Shown: piece after piece, positions 46,124-54,658 of the stretch
How positions within the stretch are numbered: the stretch's first letter is position 1
How the letters are laid out: each line of letters begins with the position of its first letter
DNA from: Corynebacterium maris DSM 45190
Lineage (GTDB): Bacteria > Actinomycetota > Actinomycetes > Mycobacteriales > Mycobacteriaceae
Reading direction: 5' to 3'
Assembly: GCF_000442645.1 (NCBI RefSeq)
Contig: NC_021915.1
Coordinates: forward strand, 868,001-932,000
DNA: 64,000 nt
Position numbers and translations under genes: made by a program
The notes under the pieces: generated by a model
What the model was told of the DNA's origin: nothing
What the model saw: only the letters and a program-made list of their open reading frames with translations
Database searches by the model: none

Positions 46124-46950
46124 TACTCGAACACCGTCTTGTTGGCGATGGAACCCAGGCCGTCGATTTCGATGGTGACGGTCTCGCCGTCACCGATGTA
46201 GCGCTTCGGGTCGCGGGCGTGGCCCACGCCGCCCGGGGTGCCGGTGACGATGACGTCGCCGGCGTCCAGCGGGTAGATGTGGGAGATGTATTCGATGAGG
46301 GCCTCCGGGCCGAAGACGAGGTCGTCGGTCGGGGTGGTCTGCATCTTCTCGCCCTCGAGGTAGGTGGCCAGCTCGCCGCCGAACTCGTAGGAGTCGCGGG
46401 TGGTCATCCACGGGCCGAAGCCGGCGGACTTCTCGAAGGACTTGCCCTGGTGCCACTGCAGAGTGCGGTATTGGTAGTCGCGCATGGTGTAGTCGTTCAT
46501 GACGGCGTAACCGGCGATGTACTCGGCGGCGTCGGCGGCCTTGACGCGGCGGGCGCGCTTACCGATGATCACGGCCAGCTCGCCTTCCCAGTCGAGCTCG
46601 CCGTTGGCGTAGTCTGGGACCAGGACGTCGTCGTACGGGCCGGTCAGGGCCTCCGGGTACTTGACGAACAGAGTCGGGTGGGTCGGCAGGTTGCGGCCCA
46701 TCTCCTTGATGTGGTTGGCGTAGTTCAGGCCGACGCAGACGATCTTCTTCGGGGCCGGGACGACGGCTTCGAGGTCGGTCTTGGCGAACTCGACGGTCTC
46801 GCCGGACGCCTGCTCGGCGATCTCGGCCCAGTTCTCCTGCTGCAGCAGGTCGCCGACGTTGGCGTAACCGTCGATGGTGACGGCGGTGGTCTCAGTTTCG
46901 ACGCGGGCGGCGAAAGTGCCCTCGGTGGAGCGAATGGTTGCAAGACGCAT
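46123..46950 (-). CDS. genF: Fumarylpyruvate hydrolase
   Basis: 275-aa FAH-superfamily hydrolase that splits fumarylpyruvate to fumarate and pyruvate. KKIVCVGLNYANHIKEMGR (about 68-86) is the FAH signature; DWEGELAVIIGKRARR provides the metal-binding E-x-E with Asp; the ending has GDVIVTGTPGGVG. It lies 5 bp after genD and is coupled to genM by a one-base overlap. Confidence 0.92.
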   Translation of the reverse strand: MRLATIRSTEGTFAARVETETTAVTIDGYANVGDLLQQENWAEIAEQASGETVEFAKTDLEAVVPAPKKIVCVGLNYANHIKEMGRNLPTHPTLFVKYPEALTGPYDDVLVPDYANGELDWEGELAVIIGKRARRVKAADAAEYIAGYAVMNDYTMRDYQYRTLQWHQGKSFEKSAGFGPWMTTRDSYEFGGELATYLEGEKMQTTPTDDLVFGPEALIEYISHIYPLDAGDVIVTGTPGGVGHARDPKRYIGDGETVTIEIDGLGSIANKTVFE

Positions 46951-46955
46951 ATCGG

Positions 46956-48074
46956 TTAAATTCCTTCCGGAGTGTAGGTACGTGCGAGATCGAGCTTCTC
47001 AAAGATCGGGTGATCGGAGAAATTGAACAGGTCGACGCCGTCGTCGCCCGCTTCAATATGCCACTTCTTCCAGGACGGCACATTGACGATGTCGCCGTGG
47101 TTGAGTTCGAAGGTCTCCTCGCCGACGTGCGCGGTGGCGGAGCCTTCGAAGACCTGGAAGACGCGGTTGCCCACTTCGTGGACCGGGGTGGTGGCTGCAC
47201 CCGGGCGCAGGCGGTGGAATTCTGCGCGGATGGTGCTCATGACGTCACCGCCGGTGGTCGGGTTGGTGAAGCGCACCGCCGCATGCCCCGGCGAGACGAC
47301 GCCCGGGAAACCGGCGTCCTCGAGCGCGAGCTGCTCGTTGAGCGCCTTGTCGGTGTGCTCCCAGGCATAGCGGCCGATGGGGGAGGCGGTGGTCTTGCCC
47401 GGGAAGGCGACCGGGCGCAGGCCCGGGTTCGCCCAGAGGCGTTCGCCGCGCGAGTACTCGGGGGTCGACTCGTCCGTGAGCTTCTCGGTGCCGTACTCGA
47501 AGAAGCCGGTGTCCATCTGGTGTGCGAACGGGATGTCCAGGCCGTCCAACCACGCCATCGGCTCAGTGGCGATGTTGTGGTGGCCGTGGAAGTTCCAGCC
47601 CGGGGTGAGCAGGAAGTCGCCGCGCTTCATCGGGACGGCGTCGCCGTTGACCACGGTCCAGACGCCCTCGCCCTCGATGACGAAACGGAAGGCGTTCTGG
47701 GAGTGGCGGTGCTCCGGGGCGTTTTCCCCGGGGGCCAGGTACTGGATGGCGGCCCACATGGTCGGGGAGATGTAGGTGTTGCCGCCCAGGCCCGGGTTGG
47801 CCAGGCCCAGGGCGCGACGCTCGCCGCCGCGGCCCACGGGCACCAGCTCACCGGAGCGCTGGGCGATCTTGTACAGCTCCTCCCAGTCCCACTTGTGGGC
47901 GACGGCCGCGGGTTCCGGTTCGTTGGGCATGAGCCCGCCGATCTGGCGCCACAGCGGCTTCAGGTGGATCGAGTCCATCTGCTTGTACATGGCGTCGAGC
48001 TCGGCCTGTTCCTCCGGAGTGGCCTCCGGGGCGACGTATTCGACGTGCTTTTTTGAGTAGTCGGATTCACTCAT
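46956..48074 (-). CDS. genD: Gentisate 1,2-dioxygenase
   Basis: 372-aa double-cupin Fe(II) dioxygenase that opens gentisate to maleylpyruvate. The first cupin has PEHRHSQNAFRFVIEGEG (about 135-152) with two His ligands, and GWNFHGHHN with the third; the second cupin (about 295-355) is VGNRVFQVFEGSATAHVGEE, with WKKWHIEAG. The start is ATG 48074 (MSESDYSKK); a longer frame upstream is leader. First gene of genD-genF-genM, with a GenR-type site 126 bp upstream. Confidence 0.93.
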   Translation of the reverse strand: MSESDYSKKHVEYVAPEATPEEQAELDAMYKQMDSIHLKPLWRQIGGLMPNEPEPAAVAHKWDWEELYKIAQRSGELVPVGRGGERRALGLANPGLGGNTYISPTMWAAIQYLAPGENAPEHRHSQNAFRFVIEGEGVWTVVNGDAVPMKRGDFLLTPGWNFHGHHNIATEPMAWLDGLDIPFAHQMDTGFFEYGTEKLTDESTPEYSRGERLWANPGLRPVAFPGKTTASPIGRYAWEHTDKALNEQLALEDAGFPGVVSPGHAAVRFTNPTTGGDVMSTIRAEFHRLRPGAATTPVHEVGNRVFQVFEGSATAHVGEETFELNHGDIVNVPSWKKWHIEAGDDGVDLFNFSDHPIFEKLDLARTYTPEGI

Positions 48075-48199
48075 TGTCCAAAACCTCCTGTGTATGTGCT
48101 GCGGGACGAGTAGGGCGGCGCCTGCTGGGGCAGCAGCCGTCACGCTGGCGGATGGTTGTGACTACGAACATATGGGGAGTCGCTCTGGTCCTCAAAGTA

Positions 48200-48216
48200 A
48201 TTCCGCTATGCGGAAA
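48200..48216. promoter_or_regulatory. GenR-type operator upstream of genD
   Basis: ATTCC-GCTATGC-GGAAA fits the ATTCC-N7-GGAAT pattern I recall for C. glutamicum GenR at 9 of 10 arm positions. The same core (TTCCGCTATG, then GG) recurs at the genR-genK divergent promoter, which supports it as the regulator's site. Confidence 0.65.
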
Positions 48217-48248
48217 GATGCGGGGAAGTACCCCCTGTCACCCCCTTG

Positions 48249-49025
48249 TCAGGCATCAGGGCCCGGCCGAGCGTCCGCCAAGTCCTGATTCAGGGACCGC
48301 ACGGACGCCTTCAGCGCTTGCGTGCACGGGTGGTGCACTGCACGAAAGCGGTGGGTGGGCACGGTCACGGCCACGGCGCCCAGCACATCGCCGAGTTCGT
48401 TGCGCAAACAGGCGCCCACCGCCGACACATGGGCCTCATACAGTCCGTTGTTGATGGCGAAGCCGCGCTCGCGGGAACGGCGCAGGGTGCGGCGCAACTG
48501 GTCGAAAGTCGCGTCCGGGAAGGTGGGGTACAGGGCGCGCAGCTCACCGGCGGAATACTCCGCCAGCATGGCCAGGCCACCGGCGTTCTGCTCGGCGGGA
48601 ATGATCTGTCCGCGTCGGCTGCCCACCGTCGGCTGGGTGGCGCCCGCCACCGACAGCAGGATGTGGCACTTGTTGCCCGACAGGGTCATCAGCTGACAGG
48701 TCTCGCCGGTCTCCTCGGAAAGACGAATGAGCTGGTCGCGCGTGGCTTCGACGAGCCGCGCGCCGGTGCCGGGCTGCAGGCTCGACGAGCTCAGGGCGGG
48801 CCCGGGGACGTAGGTCCGGTTTTCGCTGCGGGTGGCGAAGCCGCGGTAGACGAGCATGGCCACGGAGCGGTGGACGGTGGAGGCGGAAACGTCGAGGAGT
48901 TTCGCCGTCCCAGAAATGGTGATGCGACCGGAGTCGCGCAGGATGAGGATGAGAACGAGGGCGAGGTCCACCGACTGCAAATACTCGCGGGGCGGCAGTC
49001 CGTGGGTGGGGCCAAGGTGAATCAT
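48249..49025 (-). CDS. genR: IclR-family regulator of the gentisate cluster
   Basis: 258-aa IclR protein: N-terminal winged helix with ISGTAKLLDVSASTVHRSVAML (helix-turn-helix about 37-58), and a C-terminal effector domain with GGLAMLAEYSAGELRALYP and RERGFAINNGLYEAHVSAVG. GenR in C. glutamicum activates gen genes with 3-hydroxybenzoate or gentisate as inducers and represses itself. It is divergent from genK with 64 bp between the starts; a matching operator lies in that interval. Confidence 0.92.
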   Translation of the reverse strand: MIHLGPTHGLPPREYLQSVDLALVLILILRDSGRITISGTAKLLDVSASTVHRSVAMLVYRGFATRSENRTYVPGPALSSSSLQPGTGARLVEATRDQLIRLSEETGETCQLMTLSGNKCHILLSVAGATQPTVGSRRGQIIPAEQNAGGLAMLAEYSAGELRALYPTFPDATFDQLRRTLRRSRERGFAINNGLYEAHVSAVGACLRNELGDVLGAVAVTVPTHRFRAVHHPCTQALKASVRSLNQDLADARPGPDA

Positions 49026-49033
49026 GGTCAGAC

Positions 49034-49050
49034 CTTCCGCTATGTGGGAT
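49034..49050. promoter_or_regulatory. GenR-type operator between genR and genK
   Basis: CTTCC-GCTATGT-GGGAT shares TTCCGCTATG with the site at 48200 and has the same N7 spacer. It lies 9 bp from the genR start and 40 bp before genK, so one bound dimer could control both. Confidence 0.6.
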
Positions 49051-49089
49051 AATTTTGATTGTAACGCGGATCACGAAGATGATGGTTTC

Positions 49090-50460
49090 ATGGCACACAC
49101 CCCTTCACCCATGCGGCAGGGCGGCGCGCAGGACACTCCTGTGGGATCCGCCCCAGGACTCGGCGGCTCCGGCTTCACTGTGCTCGGCATTTCCGGGCGC
49201 AGGCTGGCGGCCGTCCTTCTCGGCTGGTTTTTCGTGGTCTTCGACGGCTACGACCTCATCGTCTACGGCACGGTCCAGGCAGAGCTCATGGAAGAGTGGG
49301 ACCTCACGGCCGCCACCGCAGGCACCGTCGGTTCCATGGCCTTCGTGGGCATGGTCATCGGCGCGGTGCTTGTCGGACGTCTCTCAGATCGCTTCGGACG
49401 GAAGTTCGCCGTCCTCGGTTCCGTGGTCGTGCTCTCCGTGTTCACCCTGCTGTGCGGTTTCGCGCCCAGCGTCTGGCTGTTCGGCGCGTTCCGTCTGCTC
49501 GCGGGCATCGGCCTGGGCGGGCTGGTCCCCTCGGTCAACGCCATGACCGCTGACCTGGTCCCGCGCAACAAGATGTCCGCCTGGTCCACCGTCCTGATGT
49601 CGGGCGTCCCGCTCGGCGGCTCCATCGCGGCGGTGCTCGCCCAGTTCATCGTCCCGCTGCACGACGACTGGGGCTGGCGCTTCATGTTCCTGCTGGCGAT
49701 CATCCCCCTGATCGTCGGCCTGCCGCTCGCGGCCGCAGTCATCCCCTCCGACCGGGCGATCCGCGAGGATCGGATCGCCCGCGAAGGAGTCGACCCGGAG
49801 AGCGGCGACGACGGCGGCGCGGTGCCGGGCTACGGGGCGTTGTTCAGCGCCAAGTACCGTGCGGTCACCGTCTGGTTCGCCCTGGCCACCTTCGTCACCC
49901 TGCTGGCCTGGTACGGACTGGGCACTTGGCTGCCGAAGCTGATGCAGGAGGAAGGCTACGATTTCGGCGCCTCGCTGAACTTCACGCTGGCGCTGAACCT
50001 CGGCGCCATCATCGGCTCCGTCGTCACCGCCTGGGCCGGTGACCGGTTCGGACCGGTCCGCTCCGGTGTGGTGGCCGCCGGCGTCGCGGGAATCGCGCTG
50101 CTCGGCTTGCTGTCCGGACCGCCCATCTTGGCGGTCTACGCCATCCTGGTTTTGGCCGGCGTGGGCACCCACGGCACGCAGATCCTGATCATCGCCGCGG
50201 TCACGCACTTCTACCCGCACCGCCTGCGCGGCACCGCGTTGGGCTGGGCGCTGGGGGTGGGCCGTATCGGCGCCGTCGTGGCGCCGCAGCTCGCGGGCCT
50301 GCTGCTGTCCTGGGGCCTCGGCCCCGAGTCGAATTACCTGCTTTTCGCAGTCTCGGCTCTGCTGTCCTCCCTGTCGCTGATCGTCCTGTTCAACATTCAG
50401 CGACGCCGTCCGACTACCGCGAAGGCGGTGGTGCACGAGCCCGCCGGTTCCTCCGCCTAG
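49090..50460 (+). CDS. genK: Gentisate/3-hydroxybenzoate MFS transporter
   Basis: 456-aa aromatic acid:H+ symporter of the BenK/PcaK type with twelve membrane segments. The AAHS signatures are FFVVFDGYDLIVYGTVQAEL (TM1, DGYD), GRLSDRFGRKFAVLGSV (loop 2-3) and IGLGGLVPSVNAMTADLVP. The start at ATG 49090 (MAHTPSP) is preferred over the upstream frame to 49024. It transcribes away from genR with genH as the next gene 91 bp downstream. Confidence 0.9.
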   Translation: MAHTPSPMRQGGAQDTPVGSAPGLGGSGFTVLGISGRRLAAVLLGWFFVVFDGYDLIVYGTVQAELMEEWDLTAATAGTVGSMAFVGMVIGAVLVGRLSDRFGRKFAVLGSVVVLSVFTLLCGFAPSVWLFGAFRLLAGIGLGGLVPSVNAMTADLVPRNKMSAWSTVLMSGVPLGGSIAAVLAQFIVPLHDDWGWRFMFLLAIIPLIVGLPLAAAVIPSDRAIREDRIAREGVDPESGDDGGAVPGYGALFSAKYRAVTVWFALATFVTLLAWYGLGTWLPKLMQEEGYDFGASLNFTLALNLGAIIGSVVTAWAGDRFGPVRSGVVAAGVAGIALLGLLSGPPILAVYAILVLAGVGTHGTQILIIAAVTHFYPHRLRGTALGWALGVGRIGAVVAPQLAGLLLSWGLGPESNYLLFAVSALLSSLSLIVLFNIQRRRPTTAKAVVHEPAGSSA

Positions 50461-50473
50461 ATTCTCCGGCGCT

Positions 50474-50487
50474 GGGCCCGCGGGCCC
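50474..50487 (+). terminator. GC palindrome after genK
   Basis: GGGCCCGCGGGCCC is a 14-base perfect palindrome 14 bp after the genK stop, without a T run. It may attenuate rather than end read-through into genH. Confidence 0.4.
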
Positions 50488-50507
50488 GGTGCGCTACCCG
50501 CACAGTT

Positions 50508-50525
50508 AGTATCCATAGAAATACT
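50508..50525. promoter_or_regulatory. Palindrome in the genH leader
   Basis: AGTAT-ccatagaa-ATACT, perfect 5-bp arms, 27 bp before the genH ATG. It does not match the GenR sites. It could be a second operator or part of a genH promoter. Confidence 0.3.
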
Positions 50526-50551
50526 CTTTCTGGAAGGAAGTGTTGACCTAC

Positions 50552-51931
50552 ATGTCCACCGCAACCCCCACCACCGAACTCGCCGGCAAGAAGATCATCG
50601 TCTCCGGCGGCGGCATCGGCGGCGCCTCCACGGCGCTCGCGCTTGCGCTGCGCGGCGCAGACGTCACCCTTTACGAGCGTCACGAGGAGTTCAAGGAGGT
50701 CGGCGCCGGCCTGCAGATCGGCCCCCACGGCGTGAAGATCCTGGAGAAGTGGGGCTTGGGAGACAAGGCCATCCAAGCCGGTTACCTGCCCGACGACATG
50801 CAGTTCCGGGATGCGGTCACCGCCGAAAACATTCTGACCATGAAGTTCGACGAGACCTTCCGGGAACGCTACGGCGCCCCCTACCTGGTGGTGCACCGCT
50901 CTGATCTGTTGAACCTCCTCGTCGAGGCCGGCCGGGAGGCCGGCGCCGACCTGGTCAACGGCGTCTCCGTCGTGGGCGGCGAGGAGAACGCCGCCGGGGA
51001 CGGGGTCGACGTCACGATCGAGCACCGCGCCGACGGCAGCGTCGAGACCGTCTCCGCGGACCTGCTCGTCGCCTGCGACGGCATCCACTCCGTCTTCCGC
51101 CCCAAGATCGTCCAGGACGAGCCCGTGCCGAGCGCCTACGTGGCCTACCGCGGCACCTCCGACCTGCCGAACGACCCGGACATGCAGGGGTTGAATTCGG
51201 TGGTGGGCTACATCGGCCCGCGCTGCCACTTCATCCAGTACCCGCTGCGTCAGGGCGAGCTGCTCAACCAGGTCGCCGTGTTCCAGTCGCCGCGCTACCT
51301 GGATGCCTTGATCGGCGGCACCGACGCCCCGGAGGACTGGGGCAACAACGAAGAATTCAAGAACGCCTTCGGCCACACCAATGATTTTCTGCAGGGTCGC
51401 CTCGGCCACATGTGGCTGGACCAGTGGTGGCAGATGGCTGACCGGGAGCCGCTGACCGATTGGGTGGTCAGCGACCACATCCTGGTCATGGGCGACGCCG
51501 CGCATCCGCCGCTGCAGTACATCGCCTCCGGCGCCGTCATGGCGATGGAGGACGGCGAGACTCTGGCGCTCTACGCCTCCGAGGCCGCTTCCGAAGGTGA
51601 CGTGGACTGGGGCTCGGTAGTCCGCGAGGTCTCCGATGAGCGGGCGCCGCGGTGCGGGCGCATCCAGACCACCTCGCGCTTCTGGGGCGAGATGTGGCAC
51701 GTCGACGGCGTCGCCCGCCACGTCCGCAACGAGGCCTTCCGGCAGGCGGAGCGCGGCGGCTGGTTCCACTACGCCGACTGGCTGTGGAACTACGACCCGG
51801 CCCGCCGCGATTACGTCAACGACCCGGCGTTGGGCGAGCTGCCGGAGGGGCTGAAGGACTGGGAATACAACATCCACAAGATCCAGCGTCAGCGGGACGC
51901 AGGCGTGAGCGCCGAGGACATCACCGTCTAA
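50552..51931 (+). CDS. genH: 3-hydroxybenzoate 6-monooxygenase
   Basis: 459-aa FAD-dependent aromatic hydroxylase that turns 3-hydroxybenzoate into gentisate. IIVSGGGIGGASTALALALR (about 11-30) binds FAD, CDGIHSVFRPKIV is the DG motif, and HILVMGDAAHPPLQYIASGA is the GD motif. LYERHEEFKEVGAGLQIGPH matches salicylate/3HB hydroxylases. The ATG at 50552 follows GGAAGGAAG. It completes the pathway from 3-hydroxybenzoate to central metabolites in this cluster. Confidence 0.93.
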   Translation: MSTATPTTELAGKKIIVSGGGIGGASTALALALRGADVTLYERHEEFKEVGAGLQIGPHGVKILEKWGLGDKAIQAGYLPDDMQFRDAVTAENILTMKFDETFRERYGAPYLVVHRSDLLNLLVEAGREAGADLVNGVSVVGGEENAAGDGVDVTIEHRADGSVETVSADLLVACDGIHSVFRPKIVQDEPVPSAYVAYRGTSDLPNDPDMQGLNSVVGYIGPRCHFIQYPLRQGELLNQVAVFQSPRYLDALIGGTDAPEDWGNNEEFKNAFGHTNDFLQGRLGHMWLDQWWQMADREPLTDWVVSDHILVMGDAAHPPLQYIASGAVMAMEDGETLALYASEAASEGDVDWGSVVREVSDERAPRCGRIQTTSRFWGEMWHVDGVARHVRNEAFRQAERGGWFHYADWLWNYDPARRDYVNDPALGELPEGLKDWEYNIHKIQRQRDAGVSAEDITV

Positions 51932-51932
51932 T

Positions 51933-52502
51933 TCACCGGCGGAGGAAACGCTCCACTTCGTCGGCGGCGTCCGCGCAGATGATCGGCAGCTCCGCCTGCT
52001 CGGCGCGGGAAAAACCCTTGAGCACGTACGACGCCGGATCCATCCGGCCGGGTGGGCGGCCGACGCCCACCGCGAGTCGTTGATAGTCCTTCGTGCCCAG
52101 CGACTTGGTGATCGATTTCAGCCCGTTGTGCCCGTGGTCTCCGCCGCCGGGACGCAGCCGCACGTCGCCGAAATCCAGTTCGAGCTCGTCGTGGATGACG
52201 ATGATTTCACCCGCCGGGACCGAAAAGTAGTTCGCCAGGGCTTTGACAGGTCCGCCGGAGACGTTCATGTAGCCGCGGGTGCGCCCCAGGACGGCCTTGC
52301 GGGCGCCGAGCCGGCCGGCGGGGAGTTCGGCGATTTCCGTGTTGGTGCGCTTGTGCACGCTCAAAGAGGCGGGCATGGGGACCACGCGGGAGCACAGCTC
52401 CTCGATGACGTCGACGCCGATGTTATGGCGCGTGCCGGCGTACTTGGGGCCGGGGTTGCCCAGGCCGATGATGAGAACAGGGTTATCAGACACGCGCATC
52501 AT
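51933..52502 (-). CDS. pth: Peptidyl-tRNA hydrolase (second copy)
   Basis: 189-aa Pth of standard length: LIIGLGNPGPKYAGTRHNIG with the catalytic His, GRTRGYMNVSGGPVKALANY with the Asn, IVIHDELELDFGDVRLRPGG and GHNGLKSI. It lies next to rplY, the usual place for pth, so this is the core copy; the 40972-41631 gene is the paralogue. Its stop lies 1 bp past the genH stop in convergent arrangement. Confidence 0.94.
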   Translation of the reverse strand: MMRVSDNPVLIIGLGNPGPKYAGTRHNIGVDVIEELCSRVVPMPASLSVHKRTNTEIAELPAGRLGARKAVLGRTRGYMNVSGGPVKALANYFSVPAGEIIVIHDELELDFGDVRLRPGGGDHGHNGLKSITKSLGTKDYQRLAVGVGRPPGRMDPASYVLKGFSRAEQAELPIICADAADEVERFLRR

Positions 52503-52523
52503 CTTCTCACACCCGGAAAAGGG

Positions 52524-52563
52524 CGCACCCCGTGCGCATCGTCGATGATGCGCACGGGGTGCG
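52524..52563 (-). terminator. Strong hairpin after rplY
   Basis: CGCACCCCGTGCGCATC (52524-52540) pairs perfectly over 17 bp with 52547-52563 around a six-base loop. On the minus strand it is followed by CCCTTTTCC. It would stop most rplY transcripts, leaving pth largely to its own promoter or read-through. Confidence 0.75.
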
Positions 52564-52592
52564 GGAGTTTAACGAGGGGAGAAGTCGAAAGA

Positions 52593-53216
52593 CTACTCGT
52601 TCTCCTCGGCAGCCGGAGCGGCCTCGGTGGCCTCGGCGTCGGCCTCTTCGCCCTCCTCCGGGACGTCGGCGACTTCCTCGTGGGTGATGTTGAGGACCAG
52701 CGCGTCGGCCTCGTCGATGAGCTCGACGCCTTCCGGCAGGGTGATGTCGCCGGCCAGGATCTGGTTGCCGGCCTCGATGCCCTCGACGCTGACCAGGATC
52801 TCTTCCGGAAGCTTGAGCGCGTCTGCGACGATGGTCAGGGTGTCCAGCTCCTGGATGAGCATGGCGCCGGAGAAGACCTCGCCCTCGGTGACGACCGGGA
52901 CCTCGACCTCGACCTTTTCGCCACGCTTAATGGACAGCATGTCCAGGTGGTCGACGTCCAGGGTCAGGACGTTCTGGTCGATGGCCTTGACCATGCACAG
53001 GTGCTGCTCGCCGTCGACGGCGATTTCGACGACGGCGTTGACGCCCTCGTAACGCAGCAGAGTGTGGATCTCGAGCAGGTCGGCGTGGAAGTGGATCGGC
53101 TCGTGGTGGGTGCCGTAGATGACGCCCGGCAGACGGAAGTCGCGGCGCAGGCGGCGTGCGGCGCCCTTACCGAACTCGGTCCGCGCCTCTGCCTTGATGA
53201 CGGTGGTTTCAGCCAT
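52593..53216 (-). CDS. rplY: 50S ribosomal protein L25 (Ctc type)
   Basis: 207-aa L25 with the extra C-terminal domain of the Ctc/general-stress form. N-terminal 5S rRNA-binding part has KAEARTEFGKGAARRLRRDF and LPGVIYGTHHEPIHFHADLL; the beta-rich C-terminal domain (about 95-180) has EVEVPVVTEGEVFSGAMLIQ; an acidic Glu/Ala tail ends it. The ATG at 53216 has GAGGAG upstream. The leader includes a terminator-like hairpin (53278-53330). Confidence 0.95.
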   Translation of the reverse strand: MAETTVIKAEARTEFGKGAARRLRRDFRLPGVIYGTHHEPIHFHADLLEIHTLLRYEGVNAVVEIAVDGEQHLCMVKAIDQNVLTLDVDHLDMLSIKRGEKVEVEVPVVTEGEVFSGAMLIQELDTLTIVADALKLPEEILVSVEGIEAGNQILAGDITLPEGVELIDEADALVLNITHEEVADVPEEGEEADAEATEAAPAAEENE

Positions 53217-53277
53217 GGGGATGCTCCTCAGTGGTCGGGGTTGGGGACGGTCGAGGGCTCACGGTGAAAACGCAAAA

Positions 53278-53330
53278 ACCTGCGACCGACTCAAAATTCA
53301 AGGACGTGTCCTCGTCGAGTCATCGCAGGT
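53278..53330 (-). promoter_or_regulatory. Terminator-like hairpin in the rplY leader (possible attenuator)
   Basis: Outer stem ACCTGCGA (53278-53285) with TCGCAGGT (53323-53330), inner stem GACTC (53288-53292) with GAGTC (53317-53321), and a small GGAC/GTCC hairpin within. On the minus strand it is followed at once by a T tract (TTTTG, then TTTT), the form of an intrinsic terminator, about 60 bp before the rplY start. No minus-strand gene lies upstream for it to end, so premature termination in the leader is likely. Confidence 0.55.
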
Positions 53331-53524
53331 CAAAAAATCTGTGATTCATCATCGCGTCGATAACGGCCGTGAGGCCCTCGCCGAGACGGCGTTTAATGTA
53401 ACACGGCCACAGAGGCGCAGCCAAACCCGGGCGCCGGCACTTCGGCGCCCGGGGTCACCGAGGGGGTGGATCACGTCGGTGACGAACGGAAAGACTGCGG
53501 GCACAGGGATAAAGTAGGGCGGTT
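53331..53524. other. Rest of the rplY-MFS intergenic region
   Basis: Holds a perfect 10-bp stem, CCCGGGCGCC (53426-53435) with GGCGCCCGGG (53444-53453), and presumably the divergent promoters of rplY and the MFS gene. No gene, tRNA or small RNA could be supported. Confidence 0.4.
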
Positions 53525-54658
53525 ATGAAGCAAAGACTGCAGTTTGCCGCGATTCTCATCGGTGGGTTCGTCGGCCCCTTCACCGGGCAGGCGCTGGCCG
53601 TCGTGCTGCCGGAGTTCGCGGAGACTTTCGACGTCACCGTGGCCCGGGCGGCGGCCACGATGTCGATCTACCTGTTCCCGTTCGCGACGATGATGCTCGT
53701 CTCCGGCCGCCTGGTGCGCCGTTTCCAGCCGCACCGGGTGGTGGCCACCGCCTACGCCGTGACCTTGCCGCTGGCGTTGCTGCTGCTTCTCACGCCGTCA
53801 TGGTGGCTGTTCGCCGTGGCGTTCGCGGCCATCGGCGTGGCGAACGCCTTCACCACGCCCGTGCTGCAGATCATGCTGCGCGCGATCACTCCGAAGGAGA
53901 GGCTCGGCCAGGCGCTGGGCACCTACGCCGCCATGCAATCGCTGGGCATGCTGTCCGCTCCGCTGGTGTCGGGGCTGGCGAGCCTGGTCACCTGGCGGTT
54001 GACTTTCCTGGTCACCGCCGGGGCGGCCGCCTACATCCTGCTGGTGCGCCTGCCGGTGGTGCCGTCGCCCGCTGGCTCGGACAACGCCGCGGCCGGGCGC
54101 GTGCGGGTGGTTCCGACCCTGGTGCACATGGCGACGAGCTTCGTCGTCGGGTGCGGCATCATCGGCGTCGGTTTCATGACGTCGCTGTACGTCGGCGACG
54201 CATTCGGACTGGGGCCGGTCGGCCGCGGGCTGGTGGTCATGGCCGGTGGGGCGGCGGCCTTCTTCGCCTCCCGCCGGATCGGCGCCATGGCGGACCAGTA
54301 CGGTGCGACGACGGTGCTGGTGGCCAGCGGCGTGATCGCCGCCGTGGCGTTGTTCGTGCTGCCGATCGCCCCGTGGGCGGTGCTGGTGGCCTTGCTGTGG
54401 GCCGTTGCCGTGGCCTCTGCGCAAGGCATTCAGGCGACGATCAATCTCACGGTCATCGAAGGGCCGGCGGGCTCGTCGTTGATTTCCACGGTGCAGGCGT
54501 TCCGCTTCTTCGGCTCCGCGGCCGCCCCGGTGCTCTTCCTGCCGATCTACACGGGCATCGGCGGCGCCGCGTTTTGGGTGTCCTCCGCGGCGTTGGTGCT
54601 GGCCGCGGCCGCCCAGTGGGGGCTGGGCAGAGCGGGGCAGCGGGAACCGGCCTCTTAG
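53525..54658 (+). CDS. MFS transporter
   Basis: 377-aa MFS protein, twelve hydrophobic segments, with a DHA1-like N-terminus (GGFVGPFTGQALAVVLPEFAETF), loop 2-3 GRLVRRFQPHRVV and PKERLGQALGTYAAMQSLGM at TM5. The substrate is unknown; it belongs with drug/sugar efflux-type carriers. The ATG at 53525 starts 309 bp from rplY. Its last 4 bp overlap the SDR pseudogene end. Confidence 0.82.
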   Translation: MKQRLQFAAILIGGFVGPFTGQALAVVLPEFAETFDVTVARAAATMSIYLFPFATMMLVSGRLVRRFQPHRVVATAYAVTLPLALLLLLTPSWWLFAVAFAAIGVANAFTTPVLQIMLRAITPKERLGQALGTYAAMQSLGMLSAPLVSGLASLVTWRLTFLVTAGAAAYILLVRLPVVPSPAGSDNAAAGRVRVVPTLVHMATSFVVGCGIIGVGFMTSLYVGDAFGLGPVGRGLVVMAGGAAAFFASRRIGAMADQYGATTVLVASGVIAAVALFVLPIAPWAVLVALLWAVAVASAQGIQATINLTVIEGPAGSSLISTVQAFRFFGSAAAPVLFLPIYTGIGGAAFWVSSAALVLAAAAQWGLGRAGQREPAS

